From: Rickettsiales bacterium
GTDB lineage: Bacteria; Pseudomonadota; Alphaproteobacteria; Rickettsiales; JABIRX01
Direction of reading: 5' to 3'
NCBI GenBank assembly: GCA_016778805.1
Contig: JADHOX010000003.1
Location: 1-56,127 of the forward strand
DNA length: 56,127 bases
The notes under the pieces were generated by a model. The model did not search any database and had not been told where the DNA came from. It saw only the letters and a program-made list of their open reading frames with translations. The stretch's first letter is position 1; each line of letters starts with the position of its first letter. A program made the position numbers and the translations under genes. Below are positions 25,516 to 34,293 of the stretch, one piece after another.

Positions 25516-27097
25516 CTTATCAGATCCATCACTTATTGAGGTAGAAGCAAATAAGCCGTTTATAAATTCCAAAATTTGGAAGTTGCAAAAAGATTTTTAT
25601 AAAAATCAGGGTATTTCAGCATGGATAGGAAAAGTGCCTTTTTATATAACATCAAACTGTTTCTTAGCCAGAAAATATGCTGAAATGTTAATAAATTTGA
25701 TATCTGATGGTCTTAGAAATAAGACTTTTAATCCTAAACATCCGATTTATATTTTTGAATTAGGTTCGGGTAGCGGTAAATTTGCTTATCATTTGATTAA
25801 CGATTTGATGCAATGCCGAAAAGATGTTCAAGATATTGAATTAGATATTCGATATATAATGACTGATTTATGTCCCAAAAATATTGATTTCTGGAAAAAA
25901 CATCATCAATTAAAAGATATGGTGATTGATGGAATCTTGGATATGGGAGTTTTTGATGCTGATTATTGTAATGATATTACGACTGAATATGCCAAAAAAA
26001 CTGTTACTAAAAAATCTTTAGTAAATCCGCCAATTATTATAGGAAATTATTTTTTAGATACTATTTCATGTGATTTACTCCATTTTAAAGGAGGTGAGGT
26101 TACTCAGGCTAATCTTTCAATTGTCACAGATGTTGAAAATTATTCCAATAATACAGTGAAATCCTTAAAAGCACTTGATATAAAATATAATTTTTCAGAG
26201 TTTAATGAAAATGCTGTTACAAATAAAATTTATAAACAATTAATAAATTATTATAAAAATACTATTAATGACAGTTCGGTTTTAATGCCAACTACAGTAT
26301 TTAAAATTGTCGATTTTTTCTCTAAAGTTCACAAGAAGCAAAAAGCCTTTTTTATGTTTTCAGATAAAGGTCATGTTGGGCTTGAATCTCTTCAACTATC
26401 TGAAAAGCCACATTTTGCTTTTCATGGTAGTTTTTCATTAATGGTAAATTTTCATGCATTAAAATATTATTATTCAGTTAATAAAAAAAGTGATGTTTTA
26501 CTTCAGGATGATGGAGAGGGGATGAGTATTATTAGCTTTGCAGCAAATGAATCCTACGATAGGTTTGGCTTATTTAAGAATAGGTTCAGAAAATATGCCA
26601 ATGAGTTTAATGTTCAAAATTTTATGAATTTAAAAAATTTCTATATGGATAAAGTTGATAATTTATCTGTTAGTGAAATGGTTGCTTTATTAAGCCTTTC
26701 AAATTTTGATAGTAAAATTTTGTTAGATTTTGCTAATCCTTTTGTGCAAAAATTATCTTCAATATCTGTTAAGATGAAGCATAATATTTTGTCTAATCTT
26801 AAAAAAATTGAGCGTAATCATTTTTTTCTACCGAATAAAGAAAATACAATTTTTGAGTTAGCAAGAATTAATTATTGTTTAGGTAATTATGCAGAATCTG
26901 TTCGTTTATATAAGGTTTCCATAAAGTTTTATGGTGAAAGTTTAGAAACGCTTTTTAATATGGGTCTGTCTTCATACTATGCCAATCAGAAAAAGCTTGC
27001 TTTAGAATGTCTTGAGAAATTAGTTCGTTTAGATCCTAATGATAAAGAGGCTGAGGAATGGATTGAGAGAATAAAAAAAGAGTTAAAGTTAAAATAG
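25508..27097 (+). CDS. SAM-dependent methyltransferase fused to TPR repeats
   Basis: 529 residues. The N-terminal half has a class I methyltransferase motif, IFELGSGSGKFAYHL (82-96), then a long alpha/beta domain with IIGNYFLDTISCDLLHF, a DxIP-like position, and a second signature near YIMTDLCPKN. From about residue 440 helices of TPR type follow (YCLGNYAESVRLYKVSIKFYG, then LETLFNMGLSSYYANQKKLA). The TPR end suggests a protein partner or substrate. The substrate is unknown. It overlaps the small membrane protein upstream. Confidence 0.75.
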   Translation: MSNLSDPSLIEVEANKPFINSKIWKLQKDFYKNQGISAWIGKVPFYITSNCFLARKYAEMLINLISDGLRNKTFNPKHPIYIFELGSGSGKFAYHLINDLMQCRKDVQDIELDIRYIMTDLCPKNIDFWKKHHQLKDMVIDGILDMGVFDADYCNDITTEYAKKTVTKKSLVNPPIIIGNYFLDTISCDLLHFKGGEVTQANLSIVTDVENYSNNTVKSLKALDIKYNFSEFNENAVTNKIYKQLINYYKNTINDSSVLMPTTVFKIVDFFSKVHKKQKAFFMFSDKGHVGLESLQLSEKPHFAFHGSFSLMVNFHALKYYYSVNKKSDVLLQDDGEGMSIISFAANESYDRFGLFKNRFRKYANEFNVQNFMNLKNFYMDKVDNLSVSEMVALLSLSNFDSKILLDFANPFVQKLSSISVKMKHNILSNLKKIERNHFFLPNKENTIFELARINYCLGNYAESVRLYKVSIKFYGESLETLFNMGLSSYYANQKKLALECLEKLVRLDPNDKEAEEWIERIKKELKLK

Positions 27098-27098
27098 C

Positions 27099-27719
27099 TT
27101 AGGAGATAAACCCAAAAACGATTTTTGATCCTAGAATAACAACTAACCCAGTTAAAATTAATCCTGTAACTCCGGTTAATATTCCAATAACTGCTATTAA
27201 GCCATCTTTACCTAGCATGCCAAATGACATGAGTAAGATACCAAAAGATGGAAGAAGGTTTGTAAGTGGCAAAGGTAATGCTATTGCTAAAGAAAAAGTT
27301 AGGGCAAAAAATCCAATTATCCTGGCTCCAGTATTTTGAGTAATGCCTTCAAATCTATGTCTTAAAACTTTTTCAATACTTTTCATTATTGGTGAGCTTT
27401 TAATAATGAGTAAAGCTATGAAAGATCTTTTAATTGTTTTTTTTAAAATCCATTTAGGAAGCCATGGATATTTTATTCCAAATAATAATTGAAGGGAAAA
27501 AATAATTAATGGGATCGCTAAAATTGTTGTTAAACCTGGGATATAGGGAATTGGTATTGAGAGAGGTAAAGCGAAAATTGCCATTAAAATTCCAAATCCT
27601 CTTTCATGTAAAGAAACTTTTATTTCATCCACAGATATTGAGTCAGACTTTTTGCTCCTAATTACCTGTCTTAGAAATTCCGAAGTGGGGATATATGATT
27701 TATCGTGTAAATTATGCAT
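27099..27719 (-). CDS. ExoD family membrane protein
   Basis: 206 residues with a short cytoplasmic N-terminus (VDEIKVSLHERGFGILMAIF) and several hydrophobic helices. PLSIPIPYIPGLTTILAIPL and the second repeat IALPLPLTNLLPSFGILLM are the duplicated PxP-rich motif of ExoD (exopolysaccharide synthesis ExoD) proteins. The function of the family is not settled despite its name. It is convergent with the methyltransferase, with a one-base gap between stop codons. Confidence 0.9.
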   Translation of the reverse strand: MHNLHDKSYIPTSEFLRQVIRSKKSDSISVDEIKVSLHERGFGILMAIFALPLSIPIPYIPGLTTILAIPLIIFSLQLLFGIKYPWLPKWILKKTIKRSFIALLIIKSSPIMKSIEKVLRHRFEGITQNTGARIIGFFALTFSLAIALPLPLTNLLPSFGILLMSFGMLGKDGLIAVIGILTGVTGLILTGLVVILGSKIVFGFIS

Positions 27720-27738
27720 TCATTTAACCAAAATTGAT

Positions 27739-28533
27739 TTATTGAATTCTAATTCTAAGATTACAATCTGGTGAAAGTTGTTCAAAATCATATTCATCTT
27801 CTTCAATATCTTGAGTAGCACCTATTTGAAAAACACAGGCTTCACCTGCTGTTGTACTTGCCCCATTACTGTTTACGGTAATTGGAGTGTTTGCACATGC
27901 AAAATCAGTAGCATCATTGTTACAGCTTGCACTTCTTGCAACCACAAGGCCTCTTAAAGGAAAGCCATCATCAAGTTTGTTATCTAAAGAAAATGCGTCT
28001 TCAGGAATGAAACAATTTGAAAATTTTGCAACTTGATTATCAGAGTTATCTAAACATAAATGATAATAATTTGTGCCTTCTAGACCATAAATACCAAGTC
28101 CACCTCCAGATTTTAATTTTGGAAAGGTTTCGCCCACTACTCCAACTGCAGCATCACCATCATATGCCCCAGTTGTAAATCCAGCTAGATATAAATGTTG
28201 CCAGAAAAAAACTAGCTCAAAATCCTCTCGATTAGGTAAACTGTCTGTTTGGTAATCCGAATCTTCATAAATACCATTACCATTTCCGTCATTGGCACCT
28301 AATCCTCTTCTGCTTGCTTTAGCACAATCTCCAGGTAAGCAATCATATTTTAGGTTAAAAGTATTCGATGATGTATCAAAAGATGTGATTTGTGTAATAA
28401 CGGCTCTAATTTGAGCTGCTTTTATTAAATCTTGCCCCACAGTTATTGAAGCAACGAGAAGGCCTAAAATTATTAGCACTATGGCCAATTCTGGCAATGT
28501 AAAAGCTCGTTTGTAAGATTTAAATATTCTCAT
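27739..28533 (-). CDS. Prepilin-like protein (copy 2 of 5)
   Basis: 264 residues. Leader MRIFKSYKRA, then FTLPELAIVLIILGLLVASI, the best match to the class III consensus in the set (only -1 Ala replaces Gly). LPGDCAKA, the loop GANDGNGNGIYEDSD, and LDNKLDDGFPLRG are the shared motifs; here the Asp/Asn loop resembles a dockerin/EF-hand calcium loop. The second half has paired cysteines. It lies 20 bases upstream of the ExoD gene on the same strand. Confidence 0.88.
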   Translation of the reverse strand: MRIFKSYKRAFTLPELAIVLIILGLLVASITVGQDLIKAAQIRAVITQITSFDTSSNTFNLKYDCLPGDCAKASRRGLGANDGNGNGIYEDSDYQTDSLPNREDFELVFFWQHLYLAGFTTGAYDGDAAVGVVGETFPKLKSGGGLGIYGLEGTNYYHLCLDNSDNQVAKFSNCFIPEDAFSLDNKLDDGFPLRGLVVARSASCNNDATDFACANTPITVNSNGASTTAGEACVFQIGATQDIEEDEYDFEQLSPDCNLRIRIQ

Positions 28534-28619
28534 TAAATTTAATTAAACAATAAATCGGACATATTTTCATTTTTTAAGCTAAAAGGCAATTGATTTTATA
28601 AAATAATTTATTCATTAAT

Positions 28620-29465
28620 TTAAATTGATTCTCTAACATTTGAGGCTTGGTAAAATCCCAAGATTTTTATATTGTAGGTATAGTTTTGTAGTGATTCTAA
28701 GATAACTTTTATGTTGTTATCATGAGGGTTACCCTCGAATGATAGTAAAAAATCCGCTTGCTTTGAAATGCCTCCTGGAATGTAACTCTCGATTTTTGTT
28801 ATGTTTACATTTGACTTTGCAAAAACTCCAAGAGCATTGTAAAGTGCTGAGTTCGAATTCTTTAAAGTAAACATAATTGTACCAATTGCATTAACTGTCT
28901 TATCTAAGTTTTTGGGTTGAGTTTCTAATGATATAAAATGTGTGAAATTTTCATTACTATCTTGGAAATTATTATCTAAGATTTTCAGATCATAAAGTTC
29001 ACAAGCTGCTTTGCTACAAATTACTGCTAAATTTTTTGCTGGGTTTTGATAAAGCTTTTTTGCTGCAATTGCAGTATTGACTTCTTTTTGTTCGGTCCAA
29101 TTAAAAGCACTAATTTTTTTTCTACATTGCATTAATGCCATTGGATGAGAAGTTATGGTATCAATATCTTTTATTGAATTGTTTTTATGAGTTGCTAAAC
29201 AATGGTTAATTTCAATAAAATATTCTCCAGTTATAAATAATTTTGTTTCTCTTAAAATATTATGTATTTCAGAAACTCTTCCGACATAACTGTTTTCGAT
29301 TGGTACAATTCCTATATTTACATTGTTTTTTTCAACTTTGAAAAAAACCTCTTCAAAGTTTTTACATGCTATAGCTTTATGATTGGGAAAATATTTTTGG
29401 CATACAAGCTCTTGATATGCACCTTTCTCACCTTGAAAAGCTATTGAATCTATGTTTTTTTTCAT
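28620..29465 (-). CDS. pheA: Prephenate dehydratase
   Basis: Converts prephenate to phenylpyruvate in phenylalanine synthesis. FQGEKGAYQELV opens the catalytic domain, PIENSYVGRV is its substrate motif, and TSHPMALMQC, ENFTHFIS follow. A C-terminal ACT domain (GTIMFTLKNSNSALYNALGVF, with ESYIPGG as the ESRP-like phenylalanine-binding site) makes it feedback-regulatable. 281 residues, a monofunctional form without chorismate mutase. It diverges from the DAHP synthase gene. Confidence 0.95.
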   Translation of the reverse strand: MKKNIDSIAFQGEKGAYQELVCQKYFPNHKAIACKNFEEVFFKVEKNNVNIGIVPIENSYVGRVSEIHNILRETKLFITGEYFIEINHCLATHKNNSIKDIDTITSHPMALMQCRKKISAFNWTEQKEVNTAIAAKKLYQNPAKNLAVICSKAACELYDLKILDNNFQDSNENFTHFISLETQPKNLDKTVNAIGTIMFTLKNSNSALYNALGVFAKSNVNITKIESYIPGGISKQADFLLSFEGNPHDNNIKVILESLQNYTYNIKILGFYQASNVRESI

Positions 29466-29503
29466 ATATTAATTTTACAGCTTATTTTTTAAGAGTGTAT
29501 ATA

Positions 29504-30868
29504 ATGGTAAAAAGATCAAAATGGCAAACAAATAGTTGGCGTAATCTCCCAATAAAACAACAGCCAACATATAATAATTTAGATGAATTAAATCGAGTAG
29601 AAACTTATCTTACAACAGTTCCACCTTTAACTTATTTTGCTGAATGTGATAGATTGAAAAATCAACTTGCAAATGTTTGTCATGGAAAAGGCTTTCTGCT
29701 TCAAGGTGGAGATTGTGCCGAAAGCTTTCGAGAATTTAATCAAGAAAATTTAACCAGATATTTTGAAGTTATTTTACAAATGACTTTTATTTTGATGCAA
29801 GGATTGAGGAAACCGGTGGTAAAAGTTGGAAGAATTGCTGGTCAATTTGCTAAACCTAGATCAAGTGATACTGAAACAATTGATGGTAGCGTATTTCCTT
29901 CTTACAGAGGGGATATGGTTAATTCACTTGAGGCTTCAATTAAATCTAGACATCCTAATCCTGAAAATTTAATTAATGGTTATAGGCAATCAGCCGCAAC
30001 TTTAAATTATCTTAGATCATTAGCATCAGGTGGTTTTGCAAGTTTAGATAATGTAAGTAGTTGGATAGATGAGTTTTCTGATGAATATCTTAAATCAACA
30101 AATACTAGTGATAAAATTGTTAAAATAATTAATCAGCTAAATCAATCAATTGATTTTATAAAAGCCTGTAATTTTGATATTAAAGGCAGCACACATTTTA
30201 ATAGTGCTGATTTTTTTATTTCTCATGAAGGGTTGTTACTAAATTATGAAGAGGCTTTAACTCGAAAATGTCCAGCTAGCAAAAAATTTTATTGTTTATC
30301 TTCACATATGCTTTGGATAGGTGATAGAACTAGAGCTAAAGATGAAGCTCATATCGAGTTTATGCGAGGCATTGAAAATCCAATTGGAATGAAGGTAGGT
30401 CCTTCTACTGATAAAAATGAATTAGTAGAAATTCTAGATATCTTAAACCCTAAGAATGAAGCTGGTAAAGTGACTCTAATAACAAGAATGGGTGCCGGTA
30501 AGGTTTTTGATATTTTACCTGATATCGTTAGTCATGTAAAAGCTAAAGGTAAGAATGTGATTTGGTCTTGTGACCCAATGCATGGAAATACAGAAACTTC
30601 AAATTCAGGATATAAAACTAGGCGTTTTGATAATATTATCAAAGAAGTTGAAGAGTTTTTTGCTGTTCATCATGAGATCGGAACTTACCCAGGAGGTGTT
30701 CATATCGAAATGACAGGTCAAAATGTTACTGAATGTCTTGGTGGGATTCAAGAAATTGATGATCAAGATTTAAAATCTAGGTATAGAACTCATTGCGATC
30801 CAAGGCTTAACGGAATGCAAGGCTTAGAGCTAGCGTTTTTAATTTCATCTATAGAAAAAAGTAAATAA
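29504..30868 (+). CDS. Class II 3-deoxy-7-phosphoheptulonate synthase
   Basis: First step of the shikimate pathway, condensing phosphoenolpyruvate and erythrose 4-phosphate. The ATG at 29504 gives MVKRSKWQTNSWRNLP, the normal class II start; an upstream reading of 29 codons would cross the pheA start and lacks family resemblance. FLLQGGDCAESF, KVGRIAGQFAKPRS, and IWSCDPMHGNT are diagnostic. Length 454 is normal. It pairs functionally with aroC and pheA in this window and diverges from pheA. Confidence 0.96.
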   Translation: MVKRSKWQTNSWRNLPIKQQPTYNNLDELNRVETYLTTVPPLTYFAECDRLKNQLANVCHGKGFLLQGGDCAESFREFNQENLTRYFEVILQMTFILMQGLRKPVVKVGRIAGQFAKPRSSDTETIDGSVFPSYRGDMVNSLEASIKSRHPNPENLINGYRQSAATLNYLRSLASGGFASLDNVSSWIDEFSDEYLKSTNTSDKIVKIINQLNQSIDFIKACNFDIKGSTHFNSADFFISHEGLLLNYEEALTRKCPASKKFYCLSSHMLWIGDRTRAKDEAHIEFMRGIENPIGMKVGPSTDKNELVEILDILNPKNEAGKVTLITRMGAGKVFDILPDIVSHVKAKGKNVIWSCDPMHGNTETSNSGYKTRRFDNIIKEVEEFFAVHHEIGTYPGGVHIEMTGQNVTECLGGIQEIDDQDLKSRYRTHCDPRLNGMQGLELAFLISSIEKSK

Positions 30869-30933
30869 TTTAGTTATATTTTTAACAGAAATAATTCTGC
30901 TAAATTTTTACTAGTACATTAGAATAATAAGGC

Positions 30934-31038
30934 TATAATTTCCCGCTTTGCAGCAATTAGACTGCCAGATCTTGGAAATTATCAATAATAAAAGAATAAA
31001 GTTTCAAGATTTACCATGCTTTAATGAAGCGTGGTTTT
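30934..31038 (+). promoter_or_regulatory. Promoter element and structured leader of the DEAD-box helicase
   Basis: A perfect TATAAT at 30934-30939 has no good -35 at 17 bases, so promoter strength is uncertain. From there the leader to the ATG at 31059 is about 110 bases. It contains a 9-bp hairpin ACCATGCTT / AAGCGTGGT (31013-31035, one T-G wobble, loop TAATG) followed by four Ts in total (31035-31038). This looks like an attenuator or a short leader transcript. A second weak pairing (CTTGGAAA with TTTCAAG) lies just upstream. Confidence 0.5.
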
Positions 31039-31058
31039 AACAGAAACTATTTTTTATT

Positions 31059-32693
31059 ATGAATAATTTTGATTCTTACGATTTGCCAAGTTCATTGAGC
31101 AAAGCGCTTAATAAGCTTGATATGAAAAAGCCAACTGATGTTCAGATTCAGGCAATACCAGAGGCTCTAAAAGGAAAAGATCTTATTGTTTCGGCTCCAA
31201 CTGGAACTGGGAAAACTCTAGCTTTTTCAATACCTGTTGTTGCTAAATTGATAGCAGATAAAAATTTTGGTGTTGTTGTTATTACGCCAACAAGAGAGTT
31301 AGCTGCACAAATATCAGCAGTAATAAAGTCATTATTATTTTACAATAAAAACATTAAAACTGCGCTTTTAATTGGTGGTGCGCCAATGGCTCCTCAAATT
31401 GCAAGTTTAAAACAGAATCCACAATTAATTGTTGGAACTCCAGGAAGAATAACTGATCATTTGAAAGCTCAAAGATTAGTGTTAGATAAAACAAAATTTG
31501 TAGTTTTGGATGAAATGGATCGGATGCTTGATATGGGATTTTCCATACAAATTGATGAGATCCTTACATATTTGAAAAATAAGCGTCAAACTATGATGCT
31601 ATCTGCTACTATTTCACCAGCTATCAGGAAGTTATCAGCTAAATATTTAGAAGATCCTATTTCTGTTTCAATAGCAGCGAATGAGATTGTTAATAATAGC
31701 GTAAAACAAGATTTCATTCATATAGATCGTGATGAAAAATATTCTGAATTAGTTAACCAGATTTCAAATCGTAACGGCACAATAATTGTATTTGTTAAGA
31801 CACGACGCAACGCTGAAGAGATTGCAAGATCATTATTTCAAGATAATTTTCGAGCAAAAGCTATTCATGGTGATTTGAGACAAAGTCAAAGAGATAAAAT
31901 TATTAGATTGCTTCGAAGAGGTGAGTTTGAGATAGTAGTTGCAACTGATGTTGCCTCCAGAGGTTTAGATGTCCCTCATATTAGACATGTTATAAACTAT
32001 AATTTGCCAACTAATCCTGAAGATTATGTTCATAGAGTTGGAAGAACTGGAAGAGCTGGGGAAGAAGGCGAGGCAATTACTTTTGTTTCATCCAATGAAA
32101 GAAAAGAGTGGTATGCTTTAGAGGTTTTTTTAGATCCTTCTAAAAAGAAAAGTTTTATAAAAACACCAAAATCTGGCAAAAAACGAAATTCACGCTTTAC
32201 GAAATCCGAAGGTAAACCTCGCAAAAAACTCTCAGGAAGAGCCTCTGATAATAAGATTAAAGAGCATAACGCAAAAAGATTTAGTAATAAATCTAATGAT
32301 AAGAAAGAATTTTCTAACAAAGATTTCCCGTCTAAAAGAAACAATAGATCTAAGACAAAAAATCAAGAATCGAGATCCAGAAATCAAGAATCGAGATCCA
32401 GAAATCAAGAATCGAGATCCAGAAATCAAGAGACAAGATCTAGAAATCAAGAGACAAGATCCAGAAATCAAGAATCGAGATCCAGAAATCAAGAGACAAG
32501 ATCTAGAAATCAAGAATCTAGATCCCAAAAATCACTTAATAAATTTAAAGGAAAATTTATATCAAGTGATAAAAAAACTTCATCAAAATCTGATCATGGA
32601 GTTAAATCCTTTGATAGGAAGCCTGCAAAGAAAGCCGTTAAAAGAAATGCTCAGCATCCTAAAGATCCAAGAAAAATCTTTAAAAAGAATTAG
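31059..32693 (+). CDS. DEAD-box RNA helicase, RhlE-like, with repetitive basic tail
   Basis: ATP-dependent RNA unwinding. Q-motif region PTDVQIQAIP, Walker A APTGTGKT (46-53), PTRELAAQ, TPGR, motif III LSAT, motif IV VFVKTRRNAEE, ATDVASRGLD and HRVGRTGRAG are all present. Motif II reads DEMD (151-154) in place of DEAD. After about residue 370 comes a long disordered basic tail, including eight NQESRSR-type heptads. It is preceded by a hairpin leader and ends three bases from the convergent carbonic anhydrase-like gene. Tail length differs from typical RhlE. Confidence 0.95.
   Translation: MNNFDSYDLPSSLSKALNKLDMKKPTDVQIQAIPEALKGKDLIVSAPTGTGKTLAFSIPVVAKLIADKNFGVVVITPTRELAAQISAVIKSLLFYNKNIKTALLIGGAPMAPQIASLKQNPQLIVGTPGRITDHLKAQRLVLDKTKFVVLDEMDRMLDMGFSIQIDEILTYLKNKRQTMMLSATISPAIRKLSAKYLEDPISVSIAANEIVNNSVKQDFIHIDRDEKYSELVNQISNRNGTIIVFVKTRRNAEEIARSLFQDNFRAKAIHGDLRQSQRDKIIRLLRRGEFEIVVATDVASRGLDVPHIRHVINYNLPTNPEDYVHRVGRTGRAGEEGEAITFVSSNERKEWYALEVFLDPSKKKSFIKTPKSGKKRNSRFTKSEGKPRKKLSGRASDNKIKEHNAKRFSNKSNDKKEFSNKDFPSKRNNRSKTKNQESRSRNQESRSRNQESRSRNQETRSRNQETRSRNQESRSRNQETRSRNQESRSQKSLNKFKGKFISSDKKTSSKSDHGVKSFDRKPAKKAVKRNAQHPKDPRKIFKKN
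32361..32528 (+). repeat. Eight tandem 21-bp units inside the helicase tail
   Basis: The unit AATCAAGAATCGAGATCCAG plus A repeats eight times in frame, encoding NQESRSR or NQETRSR. Copies 4, 5 and 7 carry a GAGACA variant (ETR) and copy 8 has diverged. An in-frame length change would not disturb the reading frame, so copy number may vary between strains. The translation is hydrophilic, basic and repetitive, like RNA-binding RS-rich tails. Confidence 0.97.
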
Positions 32694-32695
32694 TT

Positions 32696-33259
32696 TTACT
32701 GATTTTGGTTGTAGTAGCTAAAATATTCTTCGGCTAATTCGATATAATTAGTTTCTGAAGTTTTAATATAGCGCATTTCATCCTCACTCATTTTGCGAAG
32801 TAATTTTGCAGGGTTACCTGCATAAATTTCGCCATATTTAACTTGTTTTTTTGGAGTTAAAACAGCGCCAGCAGCTATCATTGCATTTGCCTCTATATTG
32901 GCAAGATCCATAATAATTGAACCCATGCCAATAAAGCAATAATCACCTATTAAAGCTGCGTGAATCAATGCTTTATGACCAACAGTAACGCCTTTACCAA
33001 TTATTGTTGGAGCTACTTGAGATCCGGTTTTGTTAGTTGGATGATTTGCTCTTGATACGTGAATTACGCTATTATCTTGGATATTAGTACCTGCGCCAAT
33101 TTTTATTGGGGCAACGTCACCTCTTATTACACAGCCAAACCAAATATTTGCTTTAGCACCAATTTTAACATCACCAGAGATTGTTGCATTATCAGCTATC
33201 ATAGCAGTTGAGGCAATATTAGGTAAGATATCTCGATATTTTAAAATACGATCAGACAT
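32696..33259 (-). CDS. Gamma-carbonic anhydrase-like hexapeptide protein
   Basis: 187 residues of left-handed beta-helix repeats (YrdA/PaaY type). GAGTNIQDNSVIHVSR carries one metal-site His, and VTVGHKALIHAALIGD the other two; RGDVAPIKIG and GMGSIIMD are family landmarks. Such proteins are trimeric zinc enzymes or relatives; activity is not proven for many. It overlaps the stop of argC upstream by one base, so the two are probably co-transcribed. Confidence 0.92.
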   Translation of the reverse strand: MSDRILKYRDILPNIASTAMIADNATISGDVKIGAKANIWFGCVIRGDVAPIKIGAGTNIQDNSVIHVSRANHPTNKTGSQVAPTIIGKGVTVGHKALIHAALIGDYCFIGMGSIIMDLANIEANAMIAAGAVLTPKKQVKYGEIYAGNPAKLLRKMSEDEMRYIKTSETNYIELAEEYFSYYNQNQ

Positions 33260-34293
33260 TATGGAAATTTAACAGAGTTATTTAATCCTGAGTTTTCATC
33301 TAAGTTTGATAAAATATTAAAGTTTTGAATTGCTTGGCCTGAAGATCCTCGATTTAGATTATCAATAATAGAAATTATGATTTTTAAATCACTATTTTCT
33401 TTGTCAAAAATATTAATCTCACAATTATTGCTGCCAGTAACATTTCTTAATTGTGGAATTGAATCATCATTATGGATATTGATGAATTGTGAATCTTTGT
33501 AATACTCTTTTAAGGTATTTTTTAGTTCGCTTGCATTAGTATTCGAGTGAATGTAAATCGTCGATAAGATTCCTCTTGAAATTGGAATAATTTGAGGTGT
33601 GAACTGAATATCAAGTTTTTTATCACTTACAAAAGATAGATTTTCTATTATTTCCGCTAAGTGACGGTGTTTTGTTATGTTATAAGGTTTTATATTCTCG
33701 TTTAATTCACAAAATAAATTAGTTTCAGATAGCTTTCTGCCACTCCCACTTATTCCAGATTTGCTATCAATAATTATTGAGTTTTTTGAGATAAGATCTT
33801 TCGCTAAAATTGGGATTAAAGGCAAAAGTATAGATGTTGGATAACATCCTGGGCATGCAATAATTCTTTTGTCTTTTATCTTGTTTTTAGTAATTTCGGG
33901 TAAGGCATAAATTGCATCATTTAGATATTGTGGTGCTTCATGTTTGGTGTTGTAATACTCCTCAAATATCTTAGTGTCTTGGATTCTAAAATCAGCTGAT
34001 ACATCAATTATTTTTATATTGCTTGGTATAAGTTTGATAATTTTTTGTAATTCTCCATGAGGTAAGCAAGAAAATAAAATCTCAGTGTTATTTAATTCGT
34101 GTTTATCAAATTTAGAAATTACAGGTAAATCAATGAATTTTAAATGAGGATAAATATCGGAAATTTTTTGACCAGCTTTACTATTTCCAAAAAGTTTGTC
34201 GATCTTTATATTTGGATGGTTTAAAGCCAGGTTAATAAGTTCGATTGCAGTGTAACCAGAAGCTCCTAATATTGAAATATTAATTACTGTCAT
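33259..34293 (-). CDS. argC: N-acetyl-gamma-glutamyl-phosphate reductase
   Basis: Third step of arginine synthesis, NADPH-dependent. GASGYTAIELINLALNHP is the Rossmann start; the catalytic Cys lies in ACPGCYPTSILLPL; KSGISGSGRK and KHRHLAEI complete the active site. Length 344 is normal. It overlaps both neighbours, by four bases with the phosphatase-like gene and one with the carbonic anhydrase-like gene. The remaining arginine genes are not in this window. Confidence 0.95.
   Translation of the reverse strand: MTVINISILGASGYTAIELINLALNHPNIKIDKLFGNSKAGQKISDIYPHLKFIDLPVISKFDKHELNNTEILFSCLPHGELQKIIKLIPSNIKIIDVSADFRIQDTKIFEEYYNTKHEAPQYLNDAIYALPEITKNKIKDKRIIACPGCYPTSILLPLIPILAKDLISKNSIIIDSKSGISGSGRKLSETNLFCELNENIKPYNITKHRHLAEIIENLSFVSDKKLDIQFTPQIIPISRGILSTIYIHSNTNASELKNTLKEYYKDSQFINIHNDDSIPQLRNVTGSNNCEINIFDKENSDLKIIISIIDNLNRGSSGQAIQNFNILSNLDENSGLNNSVKFP

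Noticed and set aside
29417..29503. N-terminal extension of the DAHP synthase
   Set aside because: It crosses the pheA start on the other strand and does not resemble family members; the ATG at 29504 gives the conserved start.
32361..32528. Could the regular repeat be a CRISPR array?
   Set aside because: Units are contiguous with no spacers and encode an in-frame heptapeptide.
32030..32721. Minus-strand frames and a plus-strand +1 frame over the helicase tail
   Set aside because: They are produced by the 21-bp repeat, which stays open in several frames; only the helicase frame has context.
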